DNA from: Citroniella saccharovorans
GTDB taxonomy: Bacteria > Bacillota > Clostridia > Tissierellales > Peptoniphilaceae
DNA length: 64,000 nt
Direction of reading: 5' to 3'
Assembly: GCF_035481615.1 (NCBI RefSeq)
Contig: NZ_JAYKOT010000001.1
Span: 186,001-250,000 of the forward strand
Positions within the stretch are counted from its first letter, which is position 1, and each line of letters begins with the position of its first letter. The notes below the pieces were generated by a model. It was not told the DNA's origin and ran no database searches. It was given only the letters and a program-made list of their open reading frames with translations. Positions 53,509 through 63,687 of this stretch are shown piece by piece. A program made the position numbers and the translations under genes.

Positions 53509-55749
53509 GTGAAATTTAAATTTAAGAAAAATTTTATAATTATGGGTCTATCTCTAGGACTTTTCCTAGCAAGACCTGCATTTGCAGAAGAAGTAAATGG
53601 TCTTGGAAAAATAAATATGAACAATCCAAGGCCGCTTACTCCAGAGATTATGTACCACCACATTGGATCTACAAATTCTTTTGGTCCTCAAAATCTTCAC
53701 CAAATTGATTTTAATTATACAAATAGTCCAGTTAAGGCAAAAGTTTTATTTGGACCATATCTAAAGGGCGGAGATAGGCTGAGCGTACTTACTAAGGAAT
53801 TTGAATCAAAAGGAAATTATGTAGTTTTTGGAATAAATGGAGATTCTTATTTGTCTGATGGAGTTCCAAAGGGATGTGTTATTTCAGATGGAATACTTGA
53901 AACTACTGGAGCTTCCTATATGAAAACACTTGGATTTACTAAAGATAAAAAACTAGTTTATGGCTTTGTAAATCCTATAATCCATGCGAAAATAGGTGGA
54001 ATCAATCAGGCAATATATTCTATAAATAAGGATAGGTTAACAAAAGTTAACCCTGTTCACATATACACTTCATCTTTTGCACCAAGTTTTTTAGAAAAAG
54101 ATGATCATATAGAAATTACTGTTAAAATGGAAGATGGCTTTAAGGGAATTAAAATCGGTTCTACGCTTAACGGAAGTGTTATAAAAGTAGAAGAAAAATC
54201 TTCCAAAAAGCCTTCAAGCTCATCTTTAAATGAAGGAGAGCTTGTAGTAACCGCTTCAAAAAAGTCCATTCACTATAAGGATTTGAAAAGCGTAAAGAAG
54301 GGCGATAGTTTTTCTGTAGATACAAGAGCCTTTGGAGATAGCATTGACTGGCAAAATGTAGATGAAGCCATTGGCGTTTTCATTCCTATGCTAGAAAATG
54401 GCAAGAAAAACGAAAAATATTATAATTTGGGTGGAGGAGCTCCAAGAACTCTTTTTGCTAAAAATGATGAGGGAAAAGTTACTATAATAGCAGCTGATGG
54501 AAGGCAGAAACCTCACGCTGCTGGTTTATCACTTGCCCAATCAACAGACTACCTATCCCAGCTTGGCTACAAAGACATATACGATTTTGATGGCGGCGGA
54601 TCTACTACTATTATGATTAGAAAAGCTTGGGAAGACGCTGCAAAGATGAGAAATATTCCTTCAGATAAGGGAAATAGGGAAAGATACAACGGAAATGCCC
54701 TTGTTTTCTATGCTACTGAAAATCTTCCAGAGGACTTTGTAAATAATCAAAAGGCTGAGTATGAAAAAATCTTAGAGGAAGCAAGAAAGAGAGAGGAAGA
54801 GAGAAAGAAAAAAGAAGAGGAAAGAAAGAGAAAGGAAGAAGAAGCTAAAAAATTGTTAGCTGGCATGAGAATCTCTGGAGAAAATAGGTATGAAACTGCA
54901 AGTGTAATAGCTAAAAATCTAGATGACTCAAACTATGCAGTAATTGTATCTTCAAATTCTTTCCCAGATGCTTTAGTTTCTTCTAACCTAGCAAAGCATT
55001 TAAACGCACCTATCCTTCTAGCTGATACATCTCTTCCAGCTGAGACTATAAATTCTCTTGAAGAAAAGGGAGTAAAAAATGTCGTAATACTAGGTGGAGT
55101 AAATTCTGTATCTCAAAATGCTGAAGGAAAGCTAAGAGAACTTTCTTACTCTGTAAGAAGAATTTCTGGAGAAGATAGGTACGATACAGCTATTTTAGCA
55201 AATGAATATACTTTAAATAAGGATATAGTTTACCTTGCATCAGGCGAATCTTTTGCCGATTCCCTATCAGCTTCTGCACTTGCAGCTAGAAAAAGTTCAC
55301 CCCTACTGTTAACCGAGTCCAATACTCTTACAAGTAGGTCTTTAAGTGCAATTAAGGCTTGGTCAAGTAAGAAGATAGTTTTAGTTGGAGGAGTAAATTC
55401 TATATCAAGTGAAATAGAAGAAAAACTTAAGAGTCTTGGCCTAGAAGTTACTAGAATTTCTGGAGAAGATAGGTATGAAACTTCTGTTAAGATTTCAAAT
55501 ACTACAAGCTCAAATGGACTTATTTTAGCATCTGGAGAAGGTTATATTGATGCCCTAACTGCATCTAACCTTGCACAAAGCTTAAACTATAGCCTGGTGC
55601 TAACAGCAAAAGATTCACTAAATCCATACCTAAGAGATAGTCTAAAAAATTATGACAAAGAAAATATTCATGTGGTTGGAGGAAGTGAAACTATAAGCGA
55701 TAATGTTATAAAAGAAGTAAGTGAAATTTTGAGTGAGGCTTCTAATTAA
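53509..55749 (+). CDS. Secreted phosphodiester glycosidase (NAGPA) with CWB2 repeats
   Basis: A 746-aa exported protein starting with GTG at 53509 (RBS AGAGG). Signal peptide residues 1-26 (ending RPAFA). A NAGPA domain at about 90-405 contains YDFDGGGSTTIM near 360. A charged helix of Arg/Lys/Glu (about 420-450) follows, then three cell-wall-binding type-2 repeats (each starting RISGE(N/D)RYET or RISGEDRYDT) from about 454 to 745. CWB2 anchors proteins to anionic wall polymers. The NAGPA domain may trim glycan phosphodiesters on the surface. Confidence 0.92.
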   Translation: MKFKFKKNFIIMGLSLGLFLARPAFAEEVNGLGKINMNNPRPLTPEIMYHHIGSTNSFGPQNLHQIDFNYTNSPVKAKVLFGPYLKGGDRLSVLTKEFESKGNYVVFGINGDSYLSDGVPKGCVISDGILETTGASYMKTLGFTKDKKLVYGFVNPIIHAKIGGINQAIYSINKDRLTKVNPVHIYTSSFAPSFLEKDDHIEITVKMEDGFKGIKIGSTLNGSVIKVEEKSSKKPSSSSLNEGELVVTASKKSIHYKDLKSVKKGDSFSVDTRAFGDSIDWQNVDEAIGVFIPMLENGKKNEKYYNLGGGAPRTLFAKNDEGKVTIIAADGRQKPHAAGLSLAQSTDYLSQLGYKDIYDFDGGGSTTIMIRKAWEDAAKMRNIPSDKGNRERYNGNALVFYATENLPEDFVNNQKAEYEKILEEARKREEERKKKEEERKRKEEEAKKLLAGMRISGENRYETASVIAKNLDDSNYAVIVSSNSFPDALVSSNLAKHLNAPILLADTSLPAETINSLEEKGVKNVVILGGVNSVSQNAEGKLRELSYSVRRISGEDRYDTAILANEYTLNKDIVYLASGESFADSLSASALAARKSSPLLLTESNTLTSRSLSAIKAWSSKKIVLVGGVNSISSEIEEKLKSLGLEVTRISGEDRYETSVKISNTTSSNGLILASGEGYIDALTASNLAQSLNYSLVLTAKDSLNPYLRDSLKNYDKENIHVVGGSETISDNVIKEVSEILSEASN

Positions 55750-56176
55750 TTGAATGAGTAGTAAATATAGCTTTTTATTTGCTTAAAATAAAAAAAGTAG
55801 TATTTATTTGTAAAAAGCAAGAAAAATTTTACCCTAGTTTTATTAGAGTAAATTTAATTCCTGTTATAATGCATTTTAAATTTAAAAAAGCTATACTAGA
55901 TATATAAAAACTAAATAGCTAAGTCTTTAGCAAAAAAAATAAAAGTCTATGAGTTTTTCAGCTCTCATAGACTTTTAACATTTTTATATCTATTCACTAA
56001 TTATAAAATTTTATAATTTTAATTATTTAAAAGTTAACTTACCTATTCTAAGAAAGAGTAGCTGCCTATTTACTAAGCCTTGAAGGAGTTTAAAAATAAT
56101 CTTGCAAGAATTTAAGCAAGTTTTGTCCTTCCTTATAGTCAATTTTTAACTATTGACCTAAATTTACTTATAAAAG
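55750..56176. other. Gene-free intergenic spacer
   Basis: This 427-bp stretch between convergent genes is very AT-rich. Apart from the terminator at 55941-55976, I see no gene or motif. Confidence 0.7.
55941..55976. terminator. Bidirectional terminator
   Basis: A 13-bp perfect stem, aaaagtctatgag / ctcatagactttt, with A/T tails on both sides, between the CWB2 gene and the Nudix gene. Confidence 0.9.
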
Positions 56177-56671
56177 TTAAATACTCTCATTAAATTTAAG
56201 AAGATATCTTCTAAGTGATTTAGTAGCAACCTTATGCCCATCAATAAAATCTCTTAAATCAGATTTTCTTACCCACCTGTGACCTACAGTTTCTCCTTCT
56301 TGGTATCTTATATTTTCCTTGTCCTTGTTGGTTTCGTAGATAAAACCCATGTAAAAAGCTGCGTTTGATTTGTAAAAATATAATCTTTCAATATTTTTAG
56401 CTCTGATCCCAGTTTCCTCATAAAGCTCTCTTTTTGCAGCATGAAAGGGTCTTTCTCCTTTTAGGCAAGATCCTCCAGCTGTAAGTTCGTAGTAACCTGG
56501 ATAGGAAGCTTTATTAGGATCTCTTTTCATAAATAGAAAATATTCCCCTGATTTAACTATAGTGTTTACTACAAGATGATAATATCCTTTTGGAATTCTT
56601 CTTCCTCTAATGTGAGAATAGCCATCTAACTTTATAAAATTCTTATCATATAAATCCCAATACTCAATCAT
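56177..56671 (-). CDS. Nudix hydrolase (IPP-isomerase-like or Nudix pyrophosphatase)
   Basis: This 164-aa protein has an intact Nudix box, GGSCLKGERPFHAAKRELYEETGI (G-x5-E-x7-REL-x-EE-x-GI), at about 68-91. The front (MIEYWDLYDKNFIKLDGYSHIRGRRIPKGYYHLVV) resembles Nudix proteins of the IDI-like group. The substrate is unknown. It follows mgtE by 15 bp on the same strand. Confidence 0.88.
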   Translation of the reverse strand: MIEYWDLYDKNFIKLDGYSHIRGRRIPKGYYHLVVNTIVKSGEYFLFMKRDPNKASYPGYYELTAGGSCLKGERPFHAAKRELYEETGIRAKNIERLYFYKSNAAFYMGFIYETNKDKENIRYQEGETVGHRWVRKSDLRDFIDGHKVATKSLRRYLLKFNESI

Positions 56672-56686
56672 TTATCTTTATCCCTT

Positions 56687-58042
56687 CTATTTAGCAACTA
56701 GGGCTGTCGCAAATTTAAAGTAGATAAATAAGCTCATAGTATCAACAATAGTTGAGATTAAGGGTCCAGCCATTATAGCTGGGTCTAACTTTAATTTTTT
56801 GGCTATGATAGGAAGAGTTGCTCCCACTAATTTTGCCATAAGAACAGTAAAAATTAAAGTTAAGGATACTGTAAGAGCTACTATAACACTTTTTGACTCT
56901 ATAAATGTAAGTTTAATAAAATTGACTATGGCTAAAATTATACCACATGTTAAGGCTACCATAGTTTCCTTTCTCATAATTTTGAAAGCATCTTTAATCT
57001 CAACATCGCCTGTTGCAAGAGCTCTTACTATAAGGGTTGATGATTGAGAACCAGCATTACCACCAGTATCCATAAGCATAGGTATAAACATAGAAAGAAC
57101 TGTAAACTTAGATAATACGTCTTCATACCCCTTAATAATACTTCCAGTAAAAGTTGCAGAGATCATAAGAATTAAAAGCCAAGTTAGCCTATTTTTTGCC
57201 ATTTCAAATGATGAAGTTTGAAAATATTCTTTTTCCGATGGTGATACGGCCGCCATTTTATGAAAGTCCTCTGTTGCTTCGATTTCCATAACGTCCATAA
57301 TATCATCCACCGTAATAATACCTGTTAGTCTCCTGCCATTATCTATAACTGGAATTGCTAAAAAACCATACTTTTTGAAAATATCTAGGGCCACTTCCCT
57401 ATCATCTTCAGTATTTACAGATATAATATCTCTTTCCATTATATCTTGGATTAAAAGACCCCTATCTGATGTTACAAGTTTTCTAAGTGAAACAATGCCA
57501 ACTAAAACTCCGAGTTTATCGACTACATATTGTGTATATACCGTTTCCTTTTTGAGTCCAACTTCTCTAACGTGCTCAATAGCTTCTCCAACTGTCATTT
57601 TTTCTCTTAGCTCAACATATTCTATAGTCATTATAGAAGCAGCGGAGTCTTCTTTATAATTTAAAAATTGATTAATTAGATTTCTTTTTTCGTCAGAAGT
57701 ATTTTTTAAAATATCGTATACAGCTTCCCTAGGCATCTCTTCTAAAAAGTCTATCATATCATCAAATCTTAGCTCTTTAAGAATATAGCCAAGTTCGTTT
57801 TTAGAAATTTTCTCAGCTAAAAGATTCTTTTTTCCATTTGAAAGATATGAGAACACATTAGCTCCAGTATCTTTTGGAAGAACTCTCAAAGCTAATAATA
57901 GCTCGTTATCCTCCAGCTCTTCTAAGATGGCTCCAGCATCTGCGGGATTTAAATTCATTAGCTTTTCTTTTAGTAGAGTTAAATTATTTTCTTTGATTAA
58001 TTTTTTTATTTCCTCAATGTTTTCCTCTAAAATATCTTCCAC
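56687..58042 (-). CDS. mgtE: Magnesium transporter MgtE
   Basis: Starts at the GTG at 58042, which has the RBS AAAGGAGG 8 bp upstream; an upstream ATG at 58129 would add a hydrophobic stretch outside the family. The 451-aa product has the N domain, two CBS domains (about 130-255) and five C-terminal spans with MDTGGNAGSQ, the pore motif (about 350). It gates Mg2+ influx by internal Mg2+. No M-box riboswitch is visible upstream. Confidence 0.93.
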   Translation of the reverse strand: MEDILEENIEEIKKLIKENNLTLLKEKLMNLNPADAGAILEELEDNELLLALRVLPKDTGANVFSYLSNGKKNLLAEKISKNELGYILKELRFDDMIDFLEEMPREAVYDILKNTSDEKRNLINQFLNYKEDSAASIMTIEYVELREKMTVGEAIEHVREVGLKKETVYTQYVVDKLGVLVGIVSLRKLVTSDRGLLIQDIMERDIISVNTEDDREVALDIFKKYGFLAIPVIDNGRRLTGIITVDDIMDVMEIEATEDFHKMAAVSPSEKEYFQTSSFEMAKNRLTWLLILMISATFTGSIIKGYEDVLSKFTVLSMFIPMLMDTGGNAGSQSSTLIVRALATGDVEIKDAFKIMRKETMVALTCGIILAIVNFIKLTFIESKSVIVALTVSLTLIFTVLMAKLVGATLPIIAKKLKLDPAIMAGPLISTIVDTMSLFIYFKFATALVAK

Positions 58043-58116
58043 AATATCCCTCCTTTGCTTCCAACATATATATTTATTATAGCAGAGAAAAATACATATT
58101 AAAAGAGAAAAAAACG

Positions 58117-58145
58117 TTGACACTATCACTTTTATCTGTTATCAT
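58117..58145 (+). promoter_or_regulatory. mgl-gal operon promoter
   Basis: TTGACA (58117-58122), a 17-bp spacer and TATCAT (58140-58145), 60 bp before mglB. Confidence 0.8.
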
Positions 58146-58205
58146 AAAAATGATAATCAGTTGTTACGTTTTAGCACTGATTAAATTACCAAAGGGGGAG
58201 ATAAA

Positions 58206-59313
58206 ATGTTCAATAAAAAAACGTTTTCATTTCTTCTTGTTATTTCTCTTCTAATCCTAGGATTAGCAGCTTGTAACAAGGCAAATGATACTACCAAATC
58301 TTCTAACAACACAGAAGATTCGGCAACTAGTGGGGAAAATAGTGATAAGAAAGATAATGAGGATTCAAAACCATCTTCTGATAAAAAGATAGCTGTTCTT
58401 TATTATCAATATTCTGACACTTATATTTCTACAGTAAGAAAAGAAGTTAATAAGCTTTTTGAAGGTTACAATGTCCTTGAATATGATGGACAAAATGACC
58501 AAGCTAAACAAAATGACCAAATTGATACTGCTATTCAAAAGGGCGTAGACCTACTACTAGTAAATATAGTTGACGTAGGGGCTGCTCCAACAGTTATCGA
58601 AAAAGGCTAAATCAGCTAATGTTCCTGTTATTTTCTTTAATAGAGAGCCATCTGACGGAAATGTTTATGCTTCTTATGACAAGGCTAGATTCGTTGGAAC
58701 TAGAATTGAAGAAGCTGGAGAAATTCAAGGTGAATTAATTGCTAAATATTGGAAAGAAGGCGGCCACGATAGAAACCAAAATGGTAAACTAGACTATGTT
58801 TTACTTCATGGTGGTATAGACAATGCTGAAGCAGTTGCAAGAAGTAAATATGCAGTAAAAACTCTTGAAGAAGCTGGAATAGAAGTTAATAAAATTGCTG
58901 AACAAATAGCTGGCTGGGAAGGCGGTCCTGCTCAACAAGCTATGGAAGCATGGCTAGCAAAGGATGCTGATAATATTGATGTTGTTATTTCAAATAACGA
59001 TACTATGGCAATCGGTGCTATAACTGCTCTACAATCTGCAGGTTTAAATAAGCCTGACCAAGAAGGAAAATTTGATATTGCTAAATTCGTTGGAGTATTT
59101 GGAGTTGATGCAGTTGAAGATGCTAAAGTTGCAATTAAAAAAGGTACTATGACTGGTACAGTTAAACAAGATCCAGAACTAATGGCAAAAGCTATAAAAG
59201 CACTTAGCGTAAATGCTTTAGAAGGAAAGGAATTTATCGAAGGTACAGAATACGAGTATGATGACTCTAAGATCGCAGTTAGAATTCCTTACCTACCTTA
59301 TACAGCTGAATAG
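58206..59313 (+). CDS. mglB: Galactose/methyl-galactoside-binding lipoprotein, frameshifted
   Basis: An exported periplasmic-binding-type lipoprotein. The lipobox LGLAAC has its Cys at about residue 23, then a Ser/Asn/Asp-rich linker. The binding domain starts KIAVLYYQYSDTYISTVRKE. The frame breaks at gaaaaaggc (58599-58607); one base fewer joins VIEK to AKSANVPVIFFNREPSDGNVYASYDKA and the rest, about 368 aa. IFFNREP and FVGVFGVDAVEDA fit MglB. It delivers sugar to MglAC. Confidence 0.88.
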
Positions 59314-59377
59314 ATTTTTTTATGGAAGGGCTAGTTCCTTCCATAAATTTACATAATAAAAAGATAGGGGTGATTTT

Positions 59378-60877
59378 TTGAACACGAATAATGATTATGT
59401 CCTTGAGATGAGGGGAATTTCAAAATCTTTCCCTGGCGTTAAGGCTTTAGATAAGGTGGATTTAAAAGTTAGGAGGGGAAGTGTCCATGCTCTTATGGGA
59501 GAAAATGGTGCTGGAAAATCAACCCTCATGAAATGTCTTTTTGGAATTTATCTAGAAGATGAAGGAGAAATATTTTTAGATGGTAAAAAAGTACATTTTG
59601 AAAACCCAAAAGAGGCTATGGAAAATGGTGTTTCTATGGTTCACCAGGAGTTAAACCAAGTCCTTCAAAGATCTGCAGCTGAAAATATGATGCTTGGAAG
59701 ATTTCCTAAAAAATCTATTTTTGTAGATGAGAAAAAAATGTATGAAGATACTAAAAAGATTTTTGATGATATTGGTCTTGATATTAGTCCCAAAATTAAA
59801 ATGGGTAAACTTTCTGTTTCTCAAAGGCAAATGGCAGAAATTGCTAAGGCTGTTTCCTACAATGCTAAGGTTCTTATTTTAGATGAACCTACCTCTTCTC
59901 TAACCGACCAGGAAGTTGAAAAACTTTTTGAAGTTTTAGAGATGCTAAAGAAAAGAGGAATTGGTATTGTATATATCTCTCACAAAATGGAAGAGATAAA
60001 ACAAATCTCAGATGATATAACCGTTTTTAGAGATGGAAAATGGGTAGCAACTGAAAGAGCGGAAAATCTATCTAATAAAGACATAGTTTCTCTTATGGTA
60101 GGTAGACCACTTGAAAATAGATTCCCAGAAAAGACTAATAAGCCTGGTAAAGTTATTTTGAAGGTAGAAAATCTTAACTCAGTTTATCCTGATGGAGTTA
60201 AGGATATAAACTTCTCACTTAGAGAAGGAGAAATCCTAGGTATAGCTGGCCTAGTAGGTTCTAGAAGAACTGAGCTTCTTGAATCAATTTTTGGTTCCAG
60301 ACAGGCAACTGGTAAACTTTTCTTAGAAGGAAAGGAAATAAAAAATAAAGATCCTAAGGTAGCTATTAAAAACGGTTTTGCCTATCTTACAGAAGAGCGT
60401 AGATCAACTGGAATCTTCCCTATGCTAGACTTAAAGGAAAATTCAACTTTAGCTTCAATTAAAAAATATAAAAATGGACCTTTTGTTTCTGAAGCTTTAA
60501 GAAATAAATCTACTAAGTGGGTTATTGAAAGTATGAATGTTAAAACTCCTTCAAGCAAGACAAAAATAGCATCTCTTTCTGGTGGAAATCAGCAAAAAGT
60601 AATCATTGGAAGATGGCTACTGACTGTCCCTAAGGTGCTACTTTTAGATGAACCTACAAGGGGAATTGATGTTGGGGCGAAATTTGAAATCTACAAATTG
60701 ATATTAGATCTTTGTAATGAAAATAAGGCCGTTATAGTGGTTTCTTCTGAACTTCCAGAACTGCTTGGAATATGCGACCGCATACTTGTTATGAGTAATG
60801 GAAGACTTGCTGGCATAGAAGATGCAAAGAACTTGACCCAAGAAAAAATTATGGAACTTGCTGGAAAATACTTATAG
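59378..60877 (+). CDS. mglA: Galactose/methyl-galactoside ABC importer ATPase
   Basis: Starts with TTG at 59378, after the RBS GATAGGGGTG. The 499-aa protein has two ATPase domains. Walker A GENGAGKST is near 41; the second domain has the degenerate GLVGSRRTE typical of sugar-import ATPases. Signatures are LSVSQRQ and LSGGNQQK. It energises uptake of the sugar delivered by MglB through MglC. Confidence 0.93.
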   Translation: MNTNNDYVLEMRGISKSFPGVKALDKVDLKVRRGSVHALMGENGAGKSTLMKCLFGIYLEDEGEIFLDGKKVHFENPKEAMENGVSMVHQELNQVLQRSAAENMMLGRFPKKSIFVDEKKMYEDTKKIFDDIGLDISPKIKMGKLSVSQRQMAEIAKAVSYNAKVLILDEPTSSLTDQEVEKLFEVLEMLKKRGIGIVYISHKMEEIKQISDDITVFRDGKWVATERAENLSNKDIVSLMVGRPLENRFPEKTNKPGKVILKVENLNSVYPDGVKDINFSLREGEILGIAGLVGSRRTELLESIFGSRQATGKLFLEGKEIKNKDPKVAIKNGFAYLTEERRSTGIFPMLDLKENSTLASIKKYKNGPFVSEALRNKSTKWVIESMNVKTPSSKTKIASLSGGNQQKVIIGRWLLTVPKVLLLDEPTRGIDVGAKFEIYKLILDLCNENKAVIVVSSELPELLGICDRILVMSNGRLAGIEDAKNLTQEKIMELAGKYL

Positions 60878-60888
60878 GAGGAAAAAAA

Positions 60889-61917
60889 TTGAAATCTGAA
60901 AATAAAAGCTTAGCAGTAAAAAAGGATAAAAAAGAACTTAAAGCCTTTCTACTAAATTATTCACTATATATTATCCTAGGCATTATGATATTAGGAATTA
61001 TAATTTATGAACCTTCATTTTTGTCTATAAAAAACTTTACAAATATTTTAACTCAAGCTTCAACTAGAGGTATTCTTGCCCTAGGTGTTGCAGGCCTAAT
61101 TATTTTACAGGGAACTGACCTTTCTGCAGGTAGAATACTTGGACTTTCTGCAGCAGTATCTGCATCTTTGTTGCAATCTCCAGAATTTGCATCTAGAATG
61201 TACCCTAACCTACCTCTTTTACCTATGATAGTTCCTCTAATTGCATCTATCATAATTGCAGTTTTATTTGCACTTGTAAATGGTTTTGGGGTTGCAGTTT
61301 TAAAAATTCACGCATTTATTATTACACTTGGAACTCAACTAATTGCATTTGGACTTCTTCAAATTTATATTGAGTCACAAACAAATGGTGCTCAGCCTAT
61401 AGGTACACTTCAAACTAGATACACAGAACTTTCAACTGGTTCATTTTTAGGCATTCCAAATCTTGTATGGTTTTTAATAATAGTTGCCGCTATTATGTGG
61501 GTAATATGGAACAAGACGGAAGTTGGAAAAAATATGTTTGCAATCGGTGGCAATCCTGAGGCTGCTGAAGTTAGTGGTATAAATCTTGTAAAAAATATAA
61601 TGATAATTTACCTTTTATCTGGAATCCTTTATGGTATAGCAGGTTTTCTAGAAGCTGGTAGAGTTGGATCTGTTACCTCAAATACTGGTTTTTCTTATGA
61701 ACTTGATGCTATTTCAGCCTGCGTTGTAGGTGGGGTTTCATTTTCAGGTGGTATTGGAACAATTCCAGGGGTTCTTATAGGAACTATAATTCTTCAATTT
61801 ATAACTTATGGTTTAAACTATATTAATATGAATCCTTATTTGCAATATATTATTCGTGGTCTAATTATTATAATAGCTGTTGCAATAGATGTTAGAAAGT
61901 ATATAAAGAAAAAATAA
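60889..61917 (+). CDS. mglC: Galactose ABC importer permease
   Basis: Starts TTG at 60889 after AGGAGGA. The 342-aa permease has about ten hydrophobic spans and the conserved GILALGVAGLIILQGTDLSAGR near residues 60-80. It pairs with MglA. Its stop overlaps the galM start by one base. Confidence 0.93.
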   Translation: MKSENKSLAVKKDKKELKAFLLNYSLYIILGIMILGIIIYEPSFLSIKNFTNILTQASTRGILALGVAGLIILQGTDLSAGRILGLSAAVSASLLQSPEFASRMYPNLPLLPMIVPLIASIIIAVLFALVNGFGVAVLKIHAFIITLGTQLIAFGLLQIYIESQTNGAQPIGTLQTRYTELSTGSFLGIPNLVWFLIIVAAIMWVIWNKTEVGKNMFAIGGNPEAAEVSGINLVKNIMIIYLLSGILYGIAGFLEAGRVGSVTSNTGFSYELDAISACVVGGVSFSGGIGTIPGVLIGTIILQFITYGLNYINMNPYLQYIIRGLIIIIAVAIDVRKYIKKK

Positions 61918-62738
61918 TGAAAAAAATAAGATCAGAAATACTTGAAATGACTATTTGTGAAGACTTTGGAGGAAAAATCATATCTTTTAAAGATTATTCA
62001 AAAGAATATTTATTTCAAGGAAATTCCAAAATCAAACCTGATTCAGATTCTCTATTTGAATCAGGTTTTGACTATGGACTTGATGAGTGTTTTCCTACTA
62101 TAGACCAGTGCCAATTTTTAGGTGTAAATTATAAGGACCACGGAGACCTTTGGAGATCTGGTTGGGATCTTTCTTTTAAGGAGAACTCATTTGTTGGTAG
62201 GGCTTATTCTAACTCTTCAGGTCTTTCCTTCAAAAGAATAGTAACTTTAGAGAAAAATAAGGCTCGATTTGATTATGAAATTGAAAATAAGAACAATCAT
62301 ATTTCTTATTTTTTATATACTCTTCACCCACTTTTTAATTTTGATCCAGATTCTTACTTTTCTCTACCTTTTGACAAGGATAAAATATTTAATGTAAAAG
62401 GTATGGAGGAGCTTAAAGAAAAAGATATTTGTGAGCTTAGAAGCTATGAAAGTGGAAAAACTTACAAATTTTACAATGACCAAATTTTAAAAAATAATAA
62501 AGCTAGGATATTTTATCCATCTATAAAAAAAGTTTTAAGCTTAGAATTTGATAAAAATACTCTTCCCTACTTTGCGATTTGGATCTCTAGAGAAAAGGGC
62601 AAAGAAAATATGGCTCTTGAACCTAGTAATGGATTTTATGATAAGTTAGATAGGGCTGTTGGAAATGGTTTAAAAGCCCTAAAGCCTCATGAAAAAATTA
62701 GCTTTACTACAAAGATAAAAATAGAAAGGATGGACTAA
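61917..62738 (+). CDS. galM: Aldose 1-epimerase-like protein
   Basis: A 273-aa mutarotase-fold protein. FDYGLDECFPTIDQC carries a conserved substrate-binding pattern and HPLFNFDPDSYFSLP a conserved His. It interconverts alpha- and beta-galactose for GalK. Start and stop each overlap a neighbour by one base (TAATGA type), so the operon is tightly coupled. GalM is the likely identity; other hexose-6-phosphate epimerases share the fold. Confidence 0.8.
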   Translation: MKKIRSEILEMTICEDFGGKIISFKDYSKEYLFQGNSKIKPDSDSLFESGFDYGLDECFPTIDQCQFLGVNYKDHGDLWRSGWDLSFKENSFVGRAYSNSSGLSFKRIVTLEKNKARFDYEIENKNNHISYFLYTLHPLFNFDPDSYFSLPFDKDKIFNVKGMEELKEKDICELRSYESGKTYKFYNDQILKNNKARIFYPSIKKVLSLEFDKNTLPYFAIWISREKGKENMALEPSNGFYDKLDRAVGNGLKALKPHEKISFTTKIKIERMD

Positions 62739-63685
62739 TGGCCGAATTAAGATATAATCCACTTTTAGATGATTACACGATGATTAATAGCAATAGAAAT
62801 AAAAGGCCTGATATGCCAAGTGGCTACTGCGCTTTTTGCCCTCAATATAAAAATGTTGAGCCTTATGATGTACTGCTTTATCCAAACGACTTTCCTATTC
62901 TTTCAACTGAGCATATTTTGGAAAATAAAAGAGATGGCTTATATCATAATAAGGAAGCTTATGGCTACTGTGATGTTGTTTTATATACTCCAGACCATAA
63001 TGGTAAGCTTTATGACCTATCGGATGATCATCTTTTAAAGCTAGTTGACCTTTGGATAAATAGATTTTTAGAAATAAAAAAGGATAAGAAGATAAAATAT
63101 TTCTTTCCATTTGAAAATAGGGGTAAGGAAGTTGGCACAACTATGCCCCACCCACATGGACAAATATATTCATATTCTTTTATGCCACTTAAAATAAAAG
63201 AAGAACTTAATAATGCCCAAAAATATTTCTATGAGTCCGGCAATAATTTATATGATGAGATTTTAAAAGAGGAATTAAGGGATGGTAAAAGGATTATTTA
63301 TAAAAATAATACCTTTACCGCCTTTATCCCTTATTTTGCAGGATATCCTTTTGAAACTTACGTTTTTAATAGTAAAAGTCTAGCTTCTTTTGAAGATTTT
63401 GATGATGATATAAAGAAAGATTTTGTAGATTTATTAAAAAATTTAGTAAAAATAATGGACTCTAGCTTTAGTAGAGAATTTCCTTACATGATGGGTATTT
63501 TTAATAAGCCAATTAATTCCGAGGCTTACGCCGATGCGGATGATTTTTTCCGCTTTCACCTAAAATTTGCTCCAGTTTTAAGAAGTGAAAATTCCATTAA
63601 ATATAACGCTTCATCTGAAACTCTAGCAGGCGCTTTTGGAAATCCTCTTAGCCCTGAAAAAGCTATTGAATTTTTAAGGAAGTAG
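62738..63685 (+). CDS. galT: Galactose-1-phosphate uridylyltransferase
   Basis: A 315-aa GalT of the HIT-fold type. The zinc-site Cys pair is CAFC (residues 31-34) and the catalytic HPHGQ lies near 139. It converts Gal-1-P and UDP-glucose to UDP-galactose and Glc-1-P in the Leloir pathway. Ends 2 bp before galK. Confidence 0.93.
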   Translation: MAELRYNPLLDDYTMINSNRNKRPDMPSGYCAFCPQYKNVEPYDVLLYPNDFPILSTEHILENKRDGLYHNKEAYGYCDVVLYTPDHNGKLYDLSDDHLLKLVDLWINRFLEIKKDKKIKYFFPFENRGKEVGTTMPHPHGQIYSYSFMPLKIKEELNNAQKYFYESGNNLYDEILKEELRDGKRIIYKNNTFTAFIPYFAGYPFETYVFNSKSLASFEDFDDDIKKDFVDLLKNLVKIMDSSFSREFPYMMGIFNKPINSEAYADADDFFRFHLKFAPVLRSENSIKYNASSETLAGAFGNPLSPEKAIEFLRK

Positions 63686-63687
63686 TA

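Noticed and set aside
58043..58116. Possible M-box magnesium riboswitch before mgtE
   Set aside because: The space before the GTG start is short and I see no M-box core or terminator/antiterminator pair.
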